Source: Flavonifractor sp. An92 (GTDB lineage: Bacteria; Bacillota; Clostridia; Oscillospirales; Oscillospiraceae). Taken from it: 54,949 nt of DNA. Made by a program: the position numbers and the translations under genes. Location of the stretch: positions 1 to 54,949 of the forward strand of contig NZ_NFGZ01000020.1 of NCBI RefSeq assembly GCF_002159175.1. The letters are read 5' to 3'. The notes under the pieces were generated by a model. It had not been told where the DNA came from and made no database searches. It was given only the letters and a program-made list of their open reading frames with translations. This document shows, piece after piece, positions 8,503 to 16,073 of the stretch. Positions within the stretch are counted from its first letter, which is position 1; each line of letters starts with the position of its first letter.

Positions 8503-9894
8503 TTAGTCCTGGCAGAGAACGCTCTTGCCGCGCTTGAGGTAGCGGCCGTCGCCCTTCTTGCCCACGAACTGGTTGTCCTTGACCACAACCTGGCCGTGGG
8601 AGAGGACCATGTCAATGGCGCCCTGGAGCTCCAGGCCCTCGTAGCAGGTGTAGTCCACCGCGCCGTGCATGTCGGCGTGGGTGAGCACGTGCTTGCGGTC
8701 GGGGTCCAGAATGACCACATCGGCGTCGGCGCCGGGCTGCAGGTTACCCTTGCGGGGGTAGAGGCCGTACATGCGGCTGGGCTCGGCGCACAGCAGGCGC
8801 ACCAGGTCGCAGATGGACAGACGGCCCTTGGCCACGCCCTCGGAGTACATCACCGGCAGGCGCTCCTCCACACCGGGGGCGCCGTTGGGGCAGGCGGTGA
8901 AATCGCCCACGCCGAACTGCTTCTCCTTCTTGAAGTTGAACGGGCAGTGGTCGGTGGCCACGGTGTCGATGACGCCGTCCTGCAGGCCTTTCCACAGGGC
9001 CTCGCAGTCCTTCTCGGTGCGCAGCGGGGGGGACATAATGGCCTTCAGGCCCTCCTGGGGGTCCTTGTAGGCGTCCTCGGTGAGGACCAGGTACTGTGTG
9101 CAGGTCTCCACGCCCACGTTCTTCTGTCCGTGCTTCTTGGCGCGGCGGATCTCATCCAGGCCGGCGGCGGTGGACAGGTGAACGATATAGAGGGGGGCGT
9201 CTCCAGCCATGGCGGCGATCTGGAGCATACGGCCCACAGCCTCGGCCTCGCAGCGGGCGGGGCGGCTCTTGGCGTGGTAGATGGGGTCGGTGCAGCCCTG
9301 GGACTTGTAGTAAGCCCGCAGGTAGTTGACCACACCGTCGTTCTCACAGTGGATGGGGATGACGACGCCGTCCTTTTTGGCCTGCTGGAAGAGCTGGAAC
9401 ATGTCGGCGTCGGAGAGCTTGAAGTCGTAGGTCAGGTAGGCCTTGAAGCTGGTGATGCCCTCCTTCTCGGCGATCTCCCCCATCTCCTTCAGGATCTTCT
9501 CGTCCACATGCTGCAGCACGCCGTGGAAGCCGTAGTCGATGACGGCCTTGCCGTCGGCCAGGCGGTGATACTCCTCCACCTGATGCCACAGGCTGCACCC
9601 CTTGGGGCCGAAGGCCATGTGGTCCACAATGGTGGTGGTGCCGCCGCAGGCCGCGGCCACGGTGCCGGTGTAGAAGTCGTCTACCGCCCGGTGGGCGCCG
9701 GCCTGGAGATCCATATGGGTGTGTACATCCACCGCGCCGGGCAGGACATACTTGCCCGCGGCGTCGATGACCTCCGCGCCGTCGGCGCACAGATCGGCGC
9801 CCAGGGCCTTGATGACGCCGTCCTCGATGAGCAGGTCGCCGCGGAAGGTCTCAGACTCGGTGACGATGGTACCGTTTTTGATGATGGTGCGCAT
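8503..9894 (-). CDS. hydA: Dihydropyrimidinase / hydantoinase
   Basis: This 463-residue cyclic amidohydrolase opens the ring of dihydrouracil, dihydrothymine or 5-substituted hydantoins in reductive pyrimidine breakdown. The binuclear metal site is complete: His58 and His60 (DVHTHMD), the lysine to be carboxylated, Lys151 (SFKAYLTYD), His182 (PIHCEN), His238 (IVHLST) and Asp314 (VATDHCPF). AAAAGGAGG precedes the ATG. It lies 50 bases downstream of an NCS1 permease and is almost certainly co-transcribed with it. Dihydropyrimidine dehydrogenase and beta-ureidopropionase are absent from the window, so the substrate may be an imported hydantoin or dihydropyrimidine. Allantoinase is an alternative, but the motifs favour dihydropyrimidinase. 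Confidence 0.92.
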   Translation of the reverse strand: MRTIIKNGTIVTESETFRGDLLIEDGVIKALGADLCADGAEVIDAAGKYVLPGAVDVHTHMDLQAGAHRAVDDFYTGTVAAACGGTTTIVDHMAFGPKGCSLWHQVEEYHRLADGKAVIDYGFHGVLQHVDEKILKEMGEIAEKEGITSFKAYLTYDFKLSDADMFQLFQQAKKDGVVIPIHCENDGVVNYLRAYYKSQGCTDPIYHAKSRPARCEAEAVGRMLQIAAMAGDAPLYIVHLSTAAGLDEIRRAKKHGQKNVGVETCTQYLVLTEDAYKDPQEGLKAIMSPPLRTEKDCEALWKGLQDGVIDTVATDHCPFNFKKEKQFGVGDFTACPNGAPGVEERLPVMYSEGVAKGRLSICDLVRLLCAEPSRMYGLYPRKGNLQPGADADVVILDPDRKHVLTHADMHGAVDYTCYEGLELQGAIDMVLSHGQVVVKDNQFVGKKGDGRYLKRGKSVLCQD

Positions 9895-9944
9895 AGGGAA
9901 CCTCCTTTTCCAATGTGTGGAACAGTCTGGTATTCAATTTGGTC

Positions 9945-11399
9945 TTAGCGGCCCTGGCGCTTGCACAGGGCGCTGTAGATCACGAAGGCAAAGATGCAGC
10001 CCAGCAGGTAGGAGCTATCGTAGATCCAGCTGAGCACGGGGATGAACTGGCAGACGAAGATGAACACGAACAGGGCGAACATGGTCACCAGAGCCAGCAC
10101 GTTCCAGCCGCCCTGGTAGTAGTAGGCGCCGCCGTCCTGGTAGTAGAGGTCGGCCAGCTGCAGGCGGTTGCGGTACTGGCTCCACAGGGCAGCCAGGCAC
10201 ACGCCGGTGATGGGGCCGAGGAACACAGCCAGAGTGCCGTTGAGGGTGTAGACATAGCTCTCGGGGTTCTCAACCAGCTTCCAGGGCAGGAAGCAGATGG
10301 ACAGCACGGTGGCCACGACCACGGCCTTCTTGTAGTTGAGGACCTTGCCGAACAGGGAGGAGAACACCACGGAGGCGGCGGCCAGGTTGCAGGCCACGTT
10401 GGTGGTCAGGGTAGCCAGGATGATGAACAGGGAGAACAGGATCACGACGAAGGGGCTGTCGAAGTGGGAGACCAGGATGCTGGGGTCCCAGAAAGCCTCG
10501 CCGAAGGCCAGCTCGGAGCCGGAGGTGCCGCAGATGCCCACAAAGACGATGAAGGCGGTCATGATGGGCGCGCCGATCAGCTGGCCCTTGACCTGGGCGC
10601 TCTCGCTGGTGGCGTGGCGGGTGTAGTCGGAGAAGTTGAGAGCGATGGTGGCGTCAAAGGCAATCATGGAGGTCAGGGAGGGGAAGAACTGAGACCAGAA
10701 GCTCTCGCCGTTGCCGCCGGCCACCTGGGTGGTGAAGAGGTTGCCCACGCCGCCCTTGGAGATGGCCAGCCAGAAGCCCCAGGCGATGACCACGCCGCTG
10801 AGGATGATGAGCACGGGAGCCGCAAAGTCCTCCAGGAAGCGGATGGCGCGGCTGCCGTGGTAGCCGATGTAGAAGTTGATAAGGACGAACAGGCCGAAGC
10901 TGATGAAGCTGTGGAAGGACAGGGCGGTGTAGCCGGGGATGATCACCGCGATGATGGCGTCCAGGGCGGTGCCGCCGATCCAGTTCTGGATACCGAACCA
11001 CAGGCAGCCCATGAAGGCACGGATGATGGTGGGTATGGCTGTGCCCTTGGGTCCAAAGACCATCTTGGACAGCACGGGGAAGCTGGCGCCGTAGCGGGAG
11101 CCGAACTTACCCAGCAGGATGGAGGGGATGAGGACCAGGGTGTGGCCCAGCACGCAGATGAACAGGGCCTGATACCAGGTCAGACCGGCGGAGAGCAGAG
11201 CGCTGGCCATCATGTACACGGGGATGGACACCAGGATGCCGGTCCAGAGGGTGATGAAGTTCTTGGTGGACCACTCACGCCCGGACAGGGGGATGGGCGC
11301 GGTGTCCTCGGTGTAGATGTTCTTGTGCCGTTGGATTTCCTGAACGCCCTCCGGGGTCAATTCGACCACGAAGGAGTTCTCGCGCTGGAGTTGTGCCAT
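9945..11399 (-). CDS. NCS1 family nucleobase/hydantoin permease
   Basis: This 484-residue integral membrane protein belongs to the nucleobase:cation symporter-1 family, which includes Mhp1 (hydantoin), PucI (allantoin) and CodB (cytosine). About twelve hydrophobic helices are visible from residue 45 on. The N-terminal LSGREWSTKNFITLWTG and the helix-3 region GCLWFGIQNWIGG are typical of the family, where the Trp-Phe-Gly and Gln-Asn-Trp residues line the substrate site. It is the first gene of an operon with the dihydropyrimidinase, so the imported compound is probably a hydantoin, dihydropyrimidine or uracil. The leader is unusually rich in dyads (see the adjoining regulatory entries). The ribosome site is weak (AGAGAGG). 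Confidence 0.9.
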   Translation of the reverse strand: MAQLQRENSFVVELTPEGVQEIQRHKNIYTEDTAPIPLSGREWSTKNFITLWTGILVSIPVYMMASALLSAGLTWYQALFICVLGHTLVLIPSILLGKFGSRYGASFPVLSKMVFGPKGTAIPTIIRAFMGCLWFGIQNWIGGTALDAIIAVIIPGYTALSFHSFISFGLFVLINFYIGYHGSRAIRFLEDFAAPVLIILSGVVIAWGFWLAISKGGVGNLFTTQVAGGNGESFWSQFFPSLTSMIAFDATIALNFSDYTRHATSESAQVKGQLIGAPIMTAFIVFVGICGTSGSELAFGEAFWDPSILVSHFDSPFVVILFSLFIILATLTTNVACNLAAASVVFSSLFGKVLNYKKAVVVATVLSICFLPWKLVENPESYVYTLNGTLAVFLGPITGVCLAALWSQYRNRLQLADLYYQDGGAYYYQGGWNVLALVTMFALFVFIFVCQFIPVLSWIYDSSYLLGCIFAFVIYSALCKRQGR

Positions 11400-11426
11400 A
11401 GGTATGCCTCTCTTTCAACCCAAAAT

Positions 11427-11452
11427 AAAAATAATTATCGCTAATTATTTTT
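11427..11452. promoter_or_regulatory. 26-bp palindrome at the NCS1 transcription start
   Basis: AAAAATAATTA, the centre TCGC, then TAATTATTTTT: a perfect 11-bp inverted repeat that begins six bases after the -10 of the NCS1-hydA promoter and thus covers the expected transcription start. It looks like an operator for a dimeric repressor. It is too A/T-rich to be a good terminator. Confidence 0.65.
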
Positions 11453-11457
11453 CTTAC

Positions 11458-11485
11458 ATTATACTCCTCATATCTCTTTCTTCAA
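11458..11485 (-). promoter_or_regulatory. Promoter of the NCS1-hydA operon
   Basis: On the minus strand: TTGAAG (11485-11480), 16 bases, perfect TATAAT (11463-11458). Initiation would fall inside the palindrome at 11427-11452. Confidence 0.7.
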
Positions 11486-11584
11486 GTGTATAAAATGCTG
11501 AAATCAGAAGGCAGTATTTGTGCGCTTCGGAGAAATTTGGCACCATTTTTCCCCAGCTCTGTCTATAAGATACCACAATGCACC

Positions 11585-11640
11585 GCGTAAAACAAGCGTT
11601 TCTATTTCGTGAGTACGAAATTTTGACCCACATTTTACGC
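11585..11640. promoter_or_regulatory. 56-bp symmetric interrupted dyad
   Basis: Two inverted repeats share one centre: ATTTCGT/ACGAAAT (11604-11610 and 11615-11621, spacer GAGT) and, outside them, GCGTAAAA/TTTTACGC (11585-11592 and 11633-11640). Both are perfect. They lie about 100-150 bases upstream of the NCS1 promoter and also upstream of the small gene at 11721, so either unit could be controlled from here. The common centre makes chance less likely, but no protein is known. Confidence 0.55.
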
Positions 11641-11720
11641 TCTTTTGGTGGCATAGGTTCGCCGGGGCGGACTATACTGGTTCCAGTTCTGTACCGCGTC
11701 ATTGGAAGGAGTGGTCCCCC

Positions 11721-11918
11721 ATGTTGCCCTGTCAATCCGACTGTCCCTCCCACTTCCCCGGCTGCCACAAAACCTGTGCTCACTGGCGGGAATTCCAGGC
11801 CCGGCAGCGGGAACAGCGCCAGGCCAAAAAGGACTACCTCACCCATTATAATGAGGTGTGCTCCTGCATGACCCGGCAGCTGCGGGCCATCAGCGTCCCC
11901 TTCCGCTGCTACCGCTGA
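11721..11918 (+). CDS. Small cysteine-rich hypothetical protein
   Basis: This 65-residue protein has cysteines in CQSDCPSHFPGCHKTCAHW followed by a highly basic, Arg/Gln-rich helix and a second pair (EVCSCMTRQL). The C-x3-C-x2-[W/Y] pattern followed by a charged helix resembles small proteins common in clostridial genomes and prophages, whose function is unknown. AAGGAG at 11706-11711 gives a good ribosome site nine bases before the ATG. No phage or plasmid genes surround it. A metal-binding or nucleic-acid-associated role is possible but unproved. A possible -10 (TATACT, 11673-11678) lacks a convincing -35. Confidence 0.6.
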   Translation: MLPCQSDCPSHFPGCHKTCAHWREFQARQREQRQAKKDYLTHYNEVCSCMTRQLRAISVPFRCYR

Positions 11919-12162
11919 GCCCCGGACGAAACCGTGTGTGACTGTGTGTTTTTTCAGTTTTCTTCCTGATTTTGCAGCCGCCGCGCGTTCCCTCTTGCAG
12001 AACGCGTTCTACCTTCCTCTGCTCCTTTTTACCACCGCCTTGCCGCCTTTCCTCCCTGATTTTCGGGTATTTCGACCTTTTCCCGAAAAATACCGGTTTA
12101 TTCCTGTCTCTCCCGGAGGGCCGTTTGAACGCCCTCCGGGGCTTTTCCATGCAAATTTACAC
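11919..12162 (+). other. Gene-free stretch with competing hairpins
   Basis: No convincing gene. TTTTCGGG (12060-12067) can pair with CCCGAAAA (12082-12089), while the overlapping GGTATTT (12066-12072) can instead pair with AAATACC (12088-12094); these stems exclude each other. A terminator-like hairpin follows at 12112. The stretch may be a long 3' untranslated region of the small gene at 11721 or an independent small RNA. Confidence 0.35.
12112..12146 (+). terminator. Terminator-like hairpin
   Basis: A 10-bp stem, CCCGGAGGGC (12112-12121) with GCCCTCCGGG (12131-12140), is followed by GCTTTT. The U run is short, so termination may be partial. It sits 22 bases before the dpp promoter. Confidence 0.6.
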
Positions 12163-12191
12163 TTGAAAAATGTCTCATAGTACGTTAGAAT
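12163..12191 (+). promoter_or_regulatory. Promoter of the dpp operon
   Basis: TTGAAA (12163-12168), exactly 17 bases, TAGAAT (12186-12191). The leader of about 115 bases contains a hairpin, ACTTTAAAC (12258-12266) with GTGTTAAAGT (12274-12283, one bulge), ahead of the GGAGG at 12301. Confidence 0.75.
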
Positions 12192-12312
12192 TATGCAATA
12201 AATTGAAGTTTCCCGGGCGCACTCCCCGTGGATTCTTTTTTTCATCCCGTGTTCGATACTTTAAACCGAAACCGTGTTAAAGTGCCCGACCGGGAGCGTT
12301 GGAGGTTTTTTT

Positions 12313-13284
12313 GTGAGCCAGCTTCTGGAAATCGAACATCTGAATATCCGCTTTGTCAATGGCGGAAAGGAAACAGAGGTGGTCTCGGACCTGTCCCTCA
12401 GCCTGGACCGGCGGGAGACGCTGGGCATCGTGGGTGAGTCGGGCAGCGGCAAGAGCGTCACCTCTCTTTCCATCATGCGTCTCCACCCCGACGAGACCAC
12501 CCGCATCAAGGGTGCCATCCGCTTCGAGGACAAGGACCTGCTCGCCCTGAGTGAGCGGGAGATGCAGGACATCCGGGGCAACAAGATCGCCATGATCTTC
12601 CAGGAGCCCATGACCAGCCTGAACCCCATCCACACCGTGGGCAAGCAGATCGCCGAGAGCGTGCTGCTCCACAGCAAGGCCACCAAGAAGGAGGCCATGG
12701 CCCGGGCCCGGCAGCTGCTGGAGCTGTGCGGCATCCCCGACCCCGACCAGCGGATGAAGGAGTATCCCCACCAGCTCTCCGGCGGCATGCGCCAGCGGGT
12801 GATGATCGCCATCGCTCTGGCCTGCGACCCGGAGCTGCTCATCGCCGACGAGCCCACCACCGCCCTGGACGTGACCATCCAGGCCCAGATCCTGGAGCTC
12901 ATGAAGGCCATCAAGAAGGACCGGGACATGAGCATCATCATGATCACCCACGACCTGGGGATCGTGTACGACTTCTGCGACCGGGTGGTGGTGATGTACA
13001 CCGGCGAGGTGGTGGAGTCCGCCCCGGTGAAGGAGCTCTTCGCCGCGCCGCTCCATCCCTACACCGAGGGGCTCATCGGGGCTCTTCCCCGGCTGGGCCA
13101 GCCCACCGAGCGGCTCTCTGCCATTGAGGGCATGGTGCCCGACGCCGGCGACATGCCCCAGGGCTGCCACTTCCACCCCCGCTGTCCCTACGCCACCGAG
13201 CGCTGCCGGGCGGAGCATCCGCCCCTGACCACCCTGCCCGACGGGCGGCAGGTGAGATGTTTCCGCGGAAAGGGGGAGCAGTGA
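12313..13284 (+). CDS. dppD: Dipeptide/oligopeptide ABC transporter ATPase (DppD-like)
   Basis: This 323-residue protein is one of the two ATPases of a peptide importer and works at the cytoplasmic face with the DppB/C permeases. Walker A is GESGSGKS (residues 41-48), the ABC signature LSGGMRQRV and Walker B LLIADEPTTALD follow, and the C-terminal region CHFHPRCPYATERC is the oligopeptide/dipeptide extension of this family. The start is the GTG seven bases after GGAGG at 12301-12305; an in-frame ATG at 12274 has no ribosome site. It is the first gene of the operon and its stop overlaps the start of the partner ATPase. Whether dipeptides, oligopeptides or nickel are carried cannot be read from the ATPase. 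Confidence 0.9.
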   Translation: MSQLLEIEHLNIRFVNGGKETEVVSDLSLSLDRRETLGIVGESGSGKSVTSLSIMRLHPDETTRIKGAIRFEDKDLLALSEREMQDIRGNKIAMIFQEPMTSLNPIHTVGKQIAESVLLHSKATKKEAMARARQLLELCGIPDPDQRMKEYPHQLSGGMRQRVMIAIALACDPELLIADEPTTALDVTIQAQILELMKAIKKDRDMSIIMITHDLGIVYDFCDRVVVMYTGEVVESAPVKELFAAPLHPYTEGLIGALPRLGQPTERLSAIEGMVPDAGDMPQGCHFHPRCPYATERCRAEHPPLTTLPDGRQVRCFRGKGEQ

Positions 13285-14264
13285 TGGAGGACTCCAACGT
13301 GCTGGTACGCCTGGAGGGCGTGAAGCAGCATTTTACCATTAAAAAGGACCGCGGCCGCAAGGCCACCCTCTACGCCGTGGACGGCGTGGACCTGACCATC
13401 CACCGGGGCGAGACCCTGGGTCTGGTGGGCGAGTCGGGCTGCGGCAAGTCCACTCTGGGCAAGACCCTGCTGCGGCTCTACCCGCTCACCGCGGGCAAGA
13501 TCACCTTTGACGGGCAGGACATCTCCCACCTGAAGGGCAAGGAGCTGCGGGACTTCCGCTGCAAGGCCCAGATGATCTTCCAGGACCCCTCCTCCTGCCT
13601 GAACCCCCGGCGGAAGATCCTGGACATCCTGATGGAGCCCTATGTGATCCACAAGCTGTATACCCCCGAGGAGCGGAAGCAGAAGGCTCTGGAGCTGTGC
13701 GACATGGTGGGCCTGTCCCACACCTATCTGGACCGCTATCCCCACGAGATGTCCGGCGGCCAGAAGCAGCGGGTGGGCGTCGCCCGGGCTCTGGCCCTCA
13801 ACCCCAAGCTCATCGTCTGCGACGAGCCGGTGTCCGCTCTGGATGTGTCCATCCAGGCCCAGGTCATCAACCTGCTGGAGGACCTGCAGAAGCAGCTGGA
13901 CCTGGCCTATCTCTTCATCTCCCACAACCTGAGCGTGGTGGAGCACTGCTGCCAGCGCATCGGGGTGATGTATCTGGGCAAGATCGTGGAGCTTGCCCCG
14001 GCGGAGGAGCTGTACCGCAGGGCCCTGCACCCCTACACCCAGGCCCTCATCTCGGCCATCCCCACCATCGGAGAGGAGGAGCGGCAGCGCACGGTGCTCA
14101 CCGGCGACCTGCCCAGCCCCACCGCGCCGCCCCCCGGCTGTGCCTTCCACACCCGCTGCCCCTACGCCACGGAGGAGTGCCGCAAGACCTGTCCCGCCCT
14201 TCAGGAGGTGGAGCCGGGACACTTCGTGGCCTGCCACAACTGGGGCCATCTGACGAGGAGTTAA
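13284..14264 (+). CDS. dppF: Dipeptide/oligopeptide ABC transporter ATPase (DppF-like)
   Basis: This 326-residue protein is the second ATPase of the importer. Walker A GESGCGKS is at residues 49-56, the signature [15 protein letters not shown] and Walker [13 protein letters not shown] follow, and the C-terminal [14 protein letters not shown] is the family's Cys-containing extension. The ATG shares its A with the stop of dppD (TGATG); a GTG three bases upstream is also in frame. AGGGGGAG at 13271-13278 is the ribosome site. The tight coupling fits an obligate heterodimer with DppD. Confidence 0.9.
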   Translation: MEDSNVLVRLEGVKQHFTIKKDRGRKATLYAVDGVDLTIHRGETLGLVGESGCGKSTLGKTLLRLYPLTAGKITFDGQDISHLKGKELRDFRCKAQMIFQDPSSCLNPRRKILDILMEPYVIHKLYTPEERKQKALELCDMVGLSHTYLDRYPHEMSGGQKQRVGVARALALNPKLIVCDEPVSALDVSIQAQVINLLEDLQKQLDLAYLFISHNLSVVEHCCQRIGVMYLGKIVELAPAEELYRRALHPYTQALISAIPTIGEEERQRTVLTGDLPSPTAPPPGCAFHTRCPYATEECRKTCPALQEVEPGHFVACHNWGHLTRS

Positions 14265-14312
14265 GGGCCCGCGCCCTTAGCCATTACCCACGCAACAGAA
14301 GGAGGAATTGAA

Positions 14313-15953
14313 ATGAAACGCACGCTTTCCCTGCTCCTGACCGCGGCCATGCTCCTGGCGCTTCTGGCCGGCTGCGGCGGCGGCACCAAGGGCAACGTCC
14401 AGGGCAATGTCCAGGGCAACGCCGGCGACGGCGAGACCGCCAAGACCATCGTCATCGGCGGCCAGTCCGACCTCATCACCCTGGACCCCGGCCACATGTA
14501 CGAGCCCTATGCCAACATGATCGCCTACGCCGCCTATGACATGCTCTACCGGGTCAAGAGCGGCACCCTGGGCACCCCCGAGCCCTCCGTGGCCACCGAG
14601 TACACCGTGGACGAGACCGGCACCGTCTACACCTTCAAGCTGCGGGAGGACGTGGTCTTTGCCAGCGGCAACCCCCTCACCGCCAAGGACGTGGTGTGGA
14701 GCGTCAACCGTGTCCTGAACATGAAGGAGTCCAACGCCTACACCAACATCAAGATCGTGGCGAAGGTGGAGGCCCCCGATGACTACACCGTGGTCTTTAC
14801 CCTGACCCAGCCCGACGCCTCCTTCCTGGTGAAGCTGACCTCCAACGCCTACTGCATCCTGGACAGCGAGCTGGTCAAGCAGCACGGCGGCTCCGACGCC
14901 GGCGGCGACACCGCCCAGGAGTGGCTGGACACCACCTCTGCCGGCTCCGGCCCCTACATCATCGACAGCTGGACGCCCCAGGAGCAGCTCGTGCTGAAGA
15001 AAAACCCCAACTACTGGGGCGAGAGCAGCAACATCGACACCATCATCTTCCGTGAGATGACCAGCGTGGACGCCCAGATCACCGCCCTCCAGAACGGCGA
15101 TGTGGACATCATCCTGGGCCTGAACAGCGAGACCGCCAAGCAGGTGGAGGGCATGGAGAACGTGACCTTCACCACCGGTGAGACCGCCATGATGACCTTC
15201 CTGGTCATGAGCCGGGACGCTTCCCTGTCCCCCGAGATGTCCAATCCCCTGGTGCAGAAGGCCGTGCGCCTGGCCCTGGACTATGAGGGCTATCTGACCC
15301 TGGGCGGCGAGGGCTGCCTGGTGCCCCTCAACTTTGTCCAGGACGGCTTCTCCGGCGGCATGGAGCGGGATCTCTCCACCCAGGGCCGCGACCTGGAGCA
15401 GGCCAAGGCCCTGATGGCCGAGGCCGGCTATCCCGATGGCTTCACCGTCACCCTCACCTGCGCCAACAACAACTCCGAGGGCCTGCAGTGGACCACCATC
15501 GCCCAGAAGGTGGCCCAGGACCTGGCCGAGATCGGCATCACCGTGAACATCGAGACGCTGGAGACCACCATGGTCTATGAGAAGATGCGCCAGGGTACCA
15601 TGCCCTTCTACGTCATGTTCTGGAGCCCCGACTACTACGACATCAACAACCAGATCGACGCCTTCCTCCCCGGCACCGGCGACACCGGCACCGCCTACGG
15701 CAACCGGACCAAGTGGGAGCGCACCGCCGACAACGAGGAGCTGTGGACCCTGGGCGACCAGGTGAAGGTGGAGACCGACGAGACCAAGCGCGCCGAGCTC
15801 TCCCAGCAGCTCCAGGAGCTCTTTGAGGAGGATAACCCCTTCGCCTTCCTGCTCCAGCACCCCAAGACCTACGCCTACCGCACCGACCGTCTGGAGGACG
15901 TGACCTACAACGACCTCTGTAAGATCGAGCTGTGCGAGCTGGTGGCCAAGTAA
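14313..15953 (+). CDS. dppA: Peptide-binding lipoprotein of the ABC transporter (DppA/OppA-like)
   Basis: This 546-residue extracellular solute-binding protein (SBP family 5) captures peptides and delivers them to the permeases. The N-terminus is a lipoprotein signal with lipobox LAGC (Cys24), followed by a Gly/Asn-rich linker carrying the repeat GNVQGNVQGN. The mature part shows family-5 blocks such as LREDVVFASGNPLTAKDVVW and the strand PYIIDSWTPQEQLVLKKNPN. AGAAGGAGGAAT gives a strong ribosome site. It is the only binding protein in the operon and lies between the ATPases and the permeases, followed by a strong double hairpin that may raise its expression over that of the permeases. Confidence 0.92.
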   Translation: MKRTLSLLLTAAMLLALLAGCGGGTKGNVQGNVQGNAGDGETAKTIVIGGQSDLITLDPGHMYEPYANMIAYAAYDMLYRVKSGTLGTPEPSVATEYTVDETGTVYTFKLREDVVFASGNPLTAKDVVWSVNRVLNMKESNAYTNIKIVAKVEAPDDYTVVFTLTQPDASFLVKLTSNAYCILDSELVKQHGGSDAGGDTAQEWLDTTSAGSGPYIIDSWTPQEQLVLKKNPNYWGESSNIDTIIFREMTSVDAQITALQNGDVDIILGLNSETAKQVEGMENVTFTTGETAMMTFLVMSRDASLSPEMSNPLVQKAVRLALDYEGYLTLGGEGCLVPLNFVQDGFSGGMERDLSTQGRDLEQAKALMAEAGYPDGFTVTLTCANNNSEGLQWTTIAQKVAQDLAEIGITVNIETLETTMVYEKMRQGTMPFYVMFWSPDYYDINNQIDAFLPGTGDTGTAYGNRTKWERTADNEELWTLGDQVKVETDETKRAELSQQLQELFEEDNPFAFLLQHPKTYAYRTDRLEDVTYNDLCKIELCELVAK

Positions 15954-15968
15954 GCATCCCAATCCCCT

Positions 15969-16061
15969 TGCCGGGGGCTGGTTCCAGCCCCCGGCAGGGA
16001 ATATTCTCGTTTGATCGCGCAAAGAAAGCTCTGTCTCCGGCAGCGCTTTCTTTACGCGATC
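15969..16061 (+). terminator. Double hairpin between dppA and dppB
   Basis: The first stem is 13 bp and perfect (15969-15981 with 15984-15996, TT at the tip). The second pairs GATCGCG and AAAGAAAGC (16013-16029) with GCTTTCTTT and CGCGATC (near 16044-16061) around a loop of about 15 bases. Neither has a long U run, so they more likely act as a partial attenuator or as a 3'-end stabiliser of dppA mRNA than as a full terminator. Confidence 0.6.
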
Positions 16062-16073
16062 AGAGGAAAGGAC

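Noticed and set aside
11938-12180. 80-codon open frame on the + strand between the small gene and the dpp promoter
   Set aside because: It has no ribosome site, covers the hairpins and terminator and reads as Phe/Leu/Pro-rich noise.
12009-12245. 78-codon open frame on the - strand
   Set aside because: It overlaps the dpp promoter and the terminator and lacks a ribosome site and family features.
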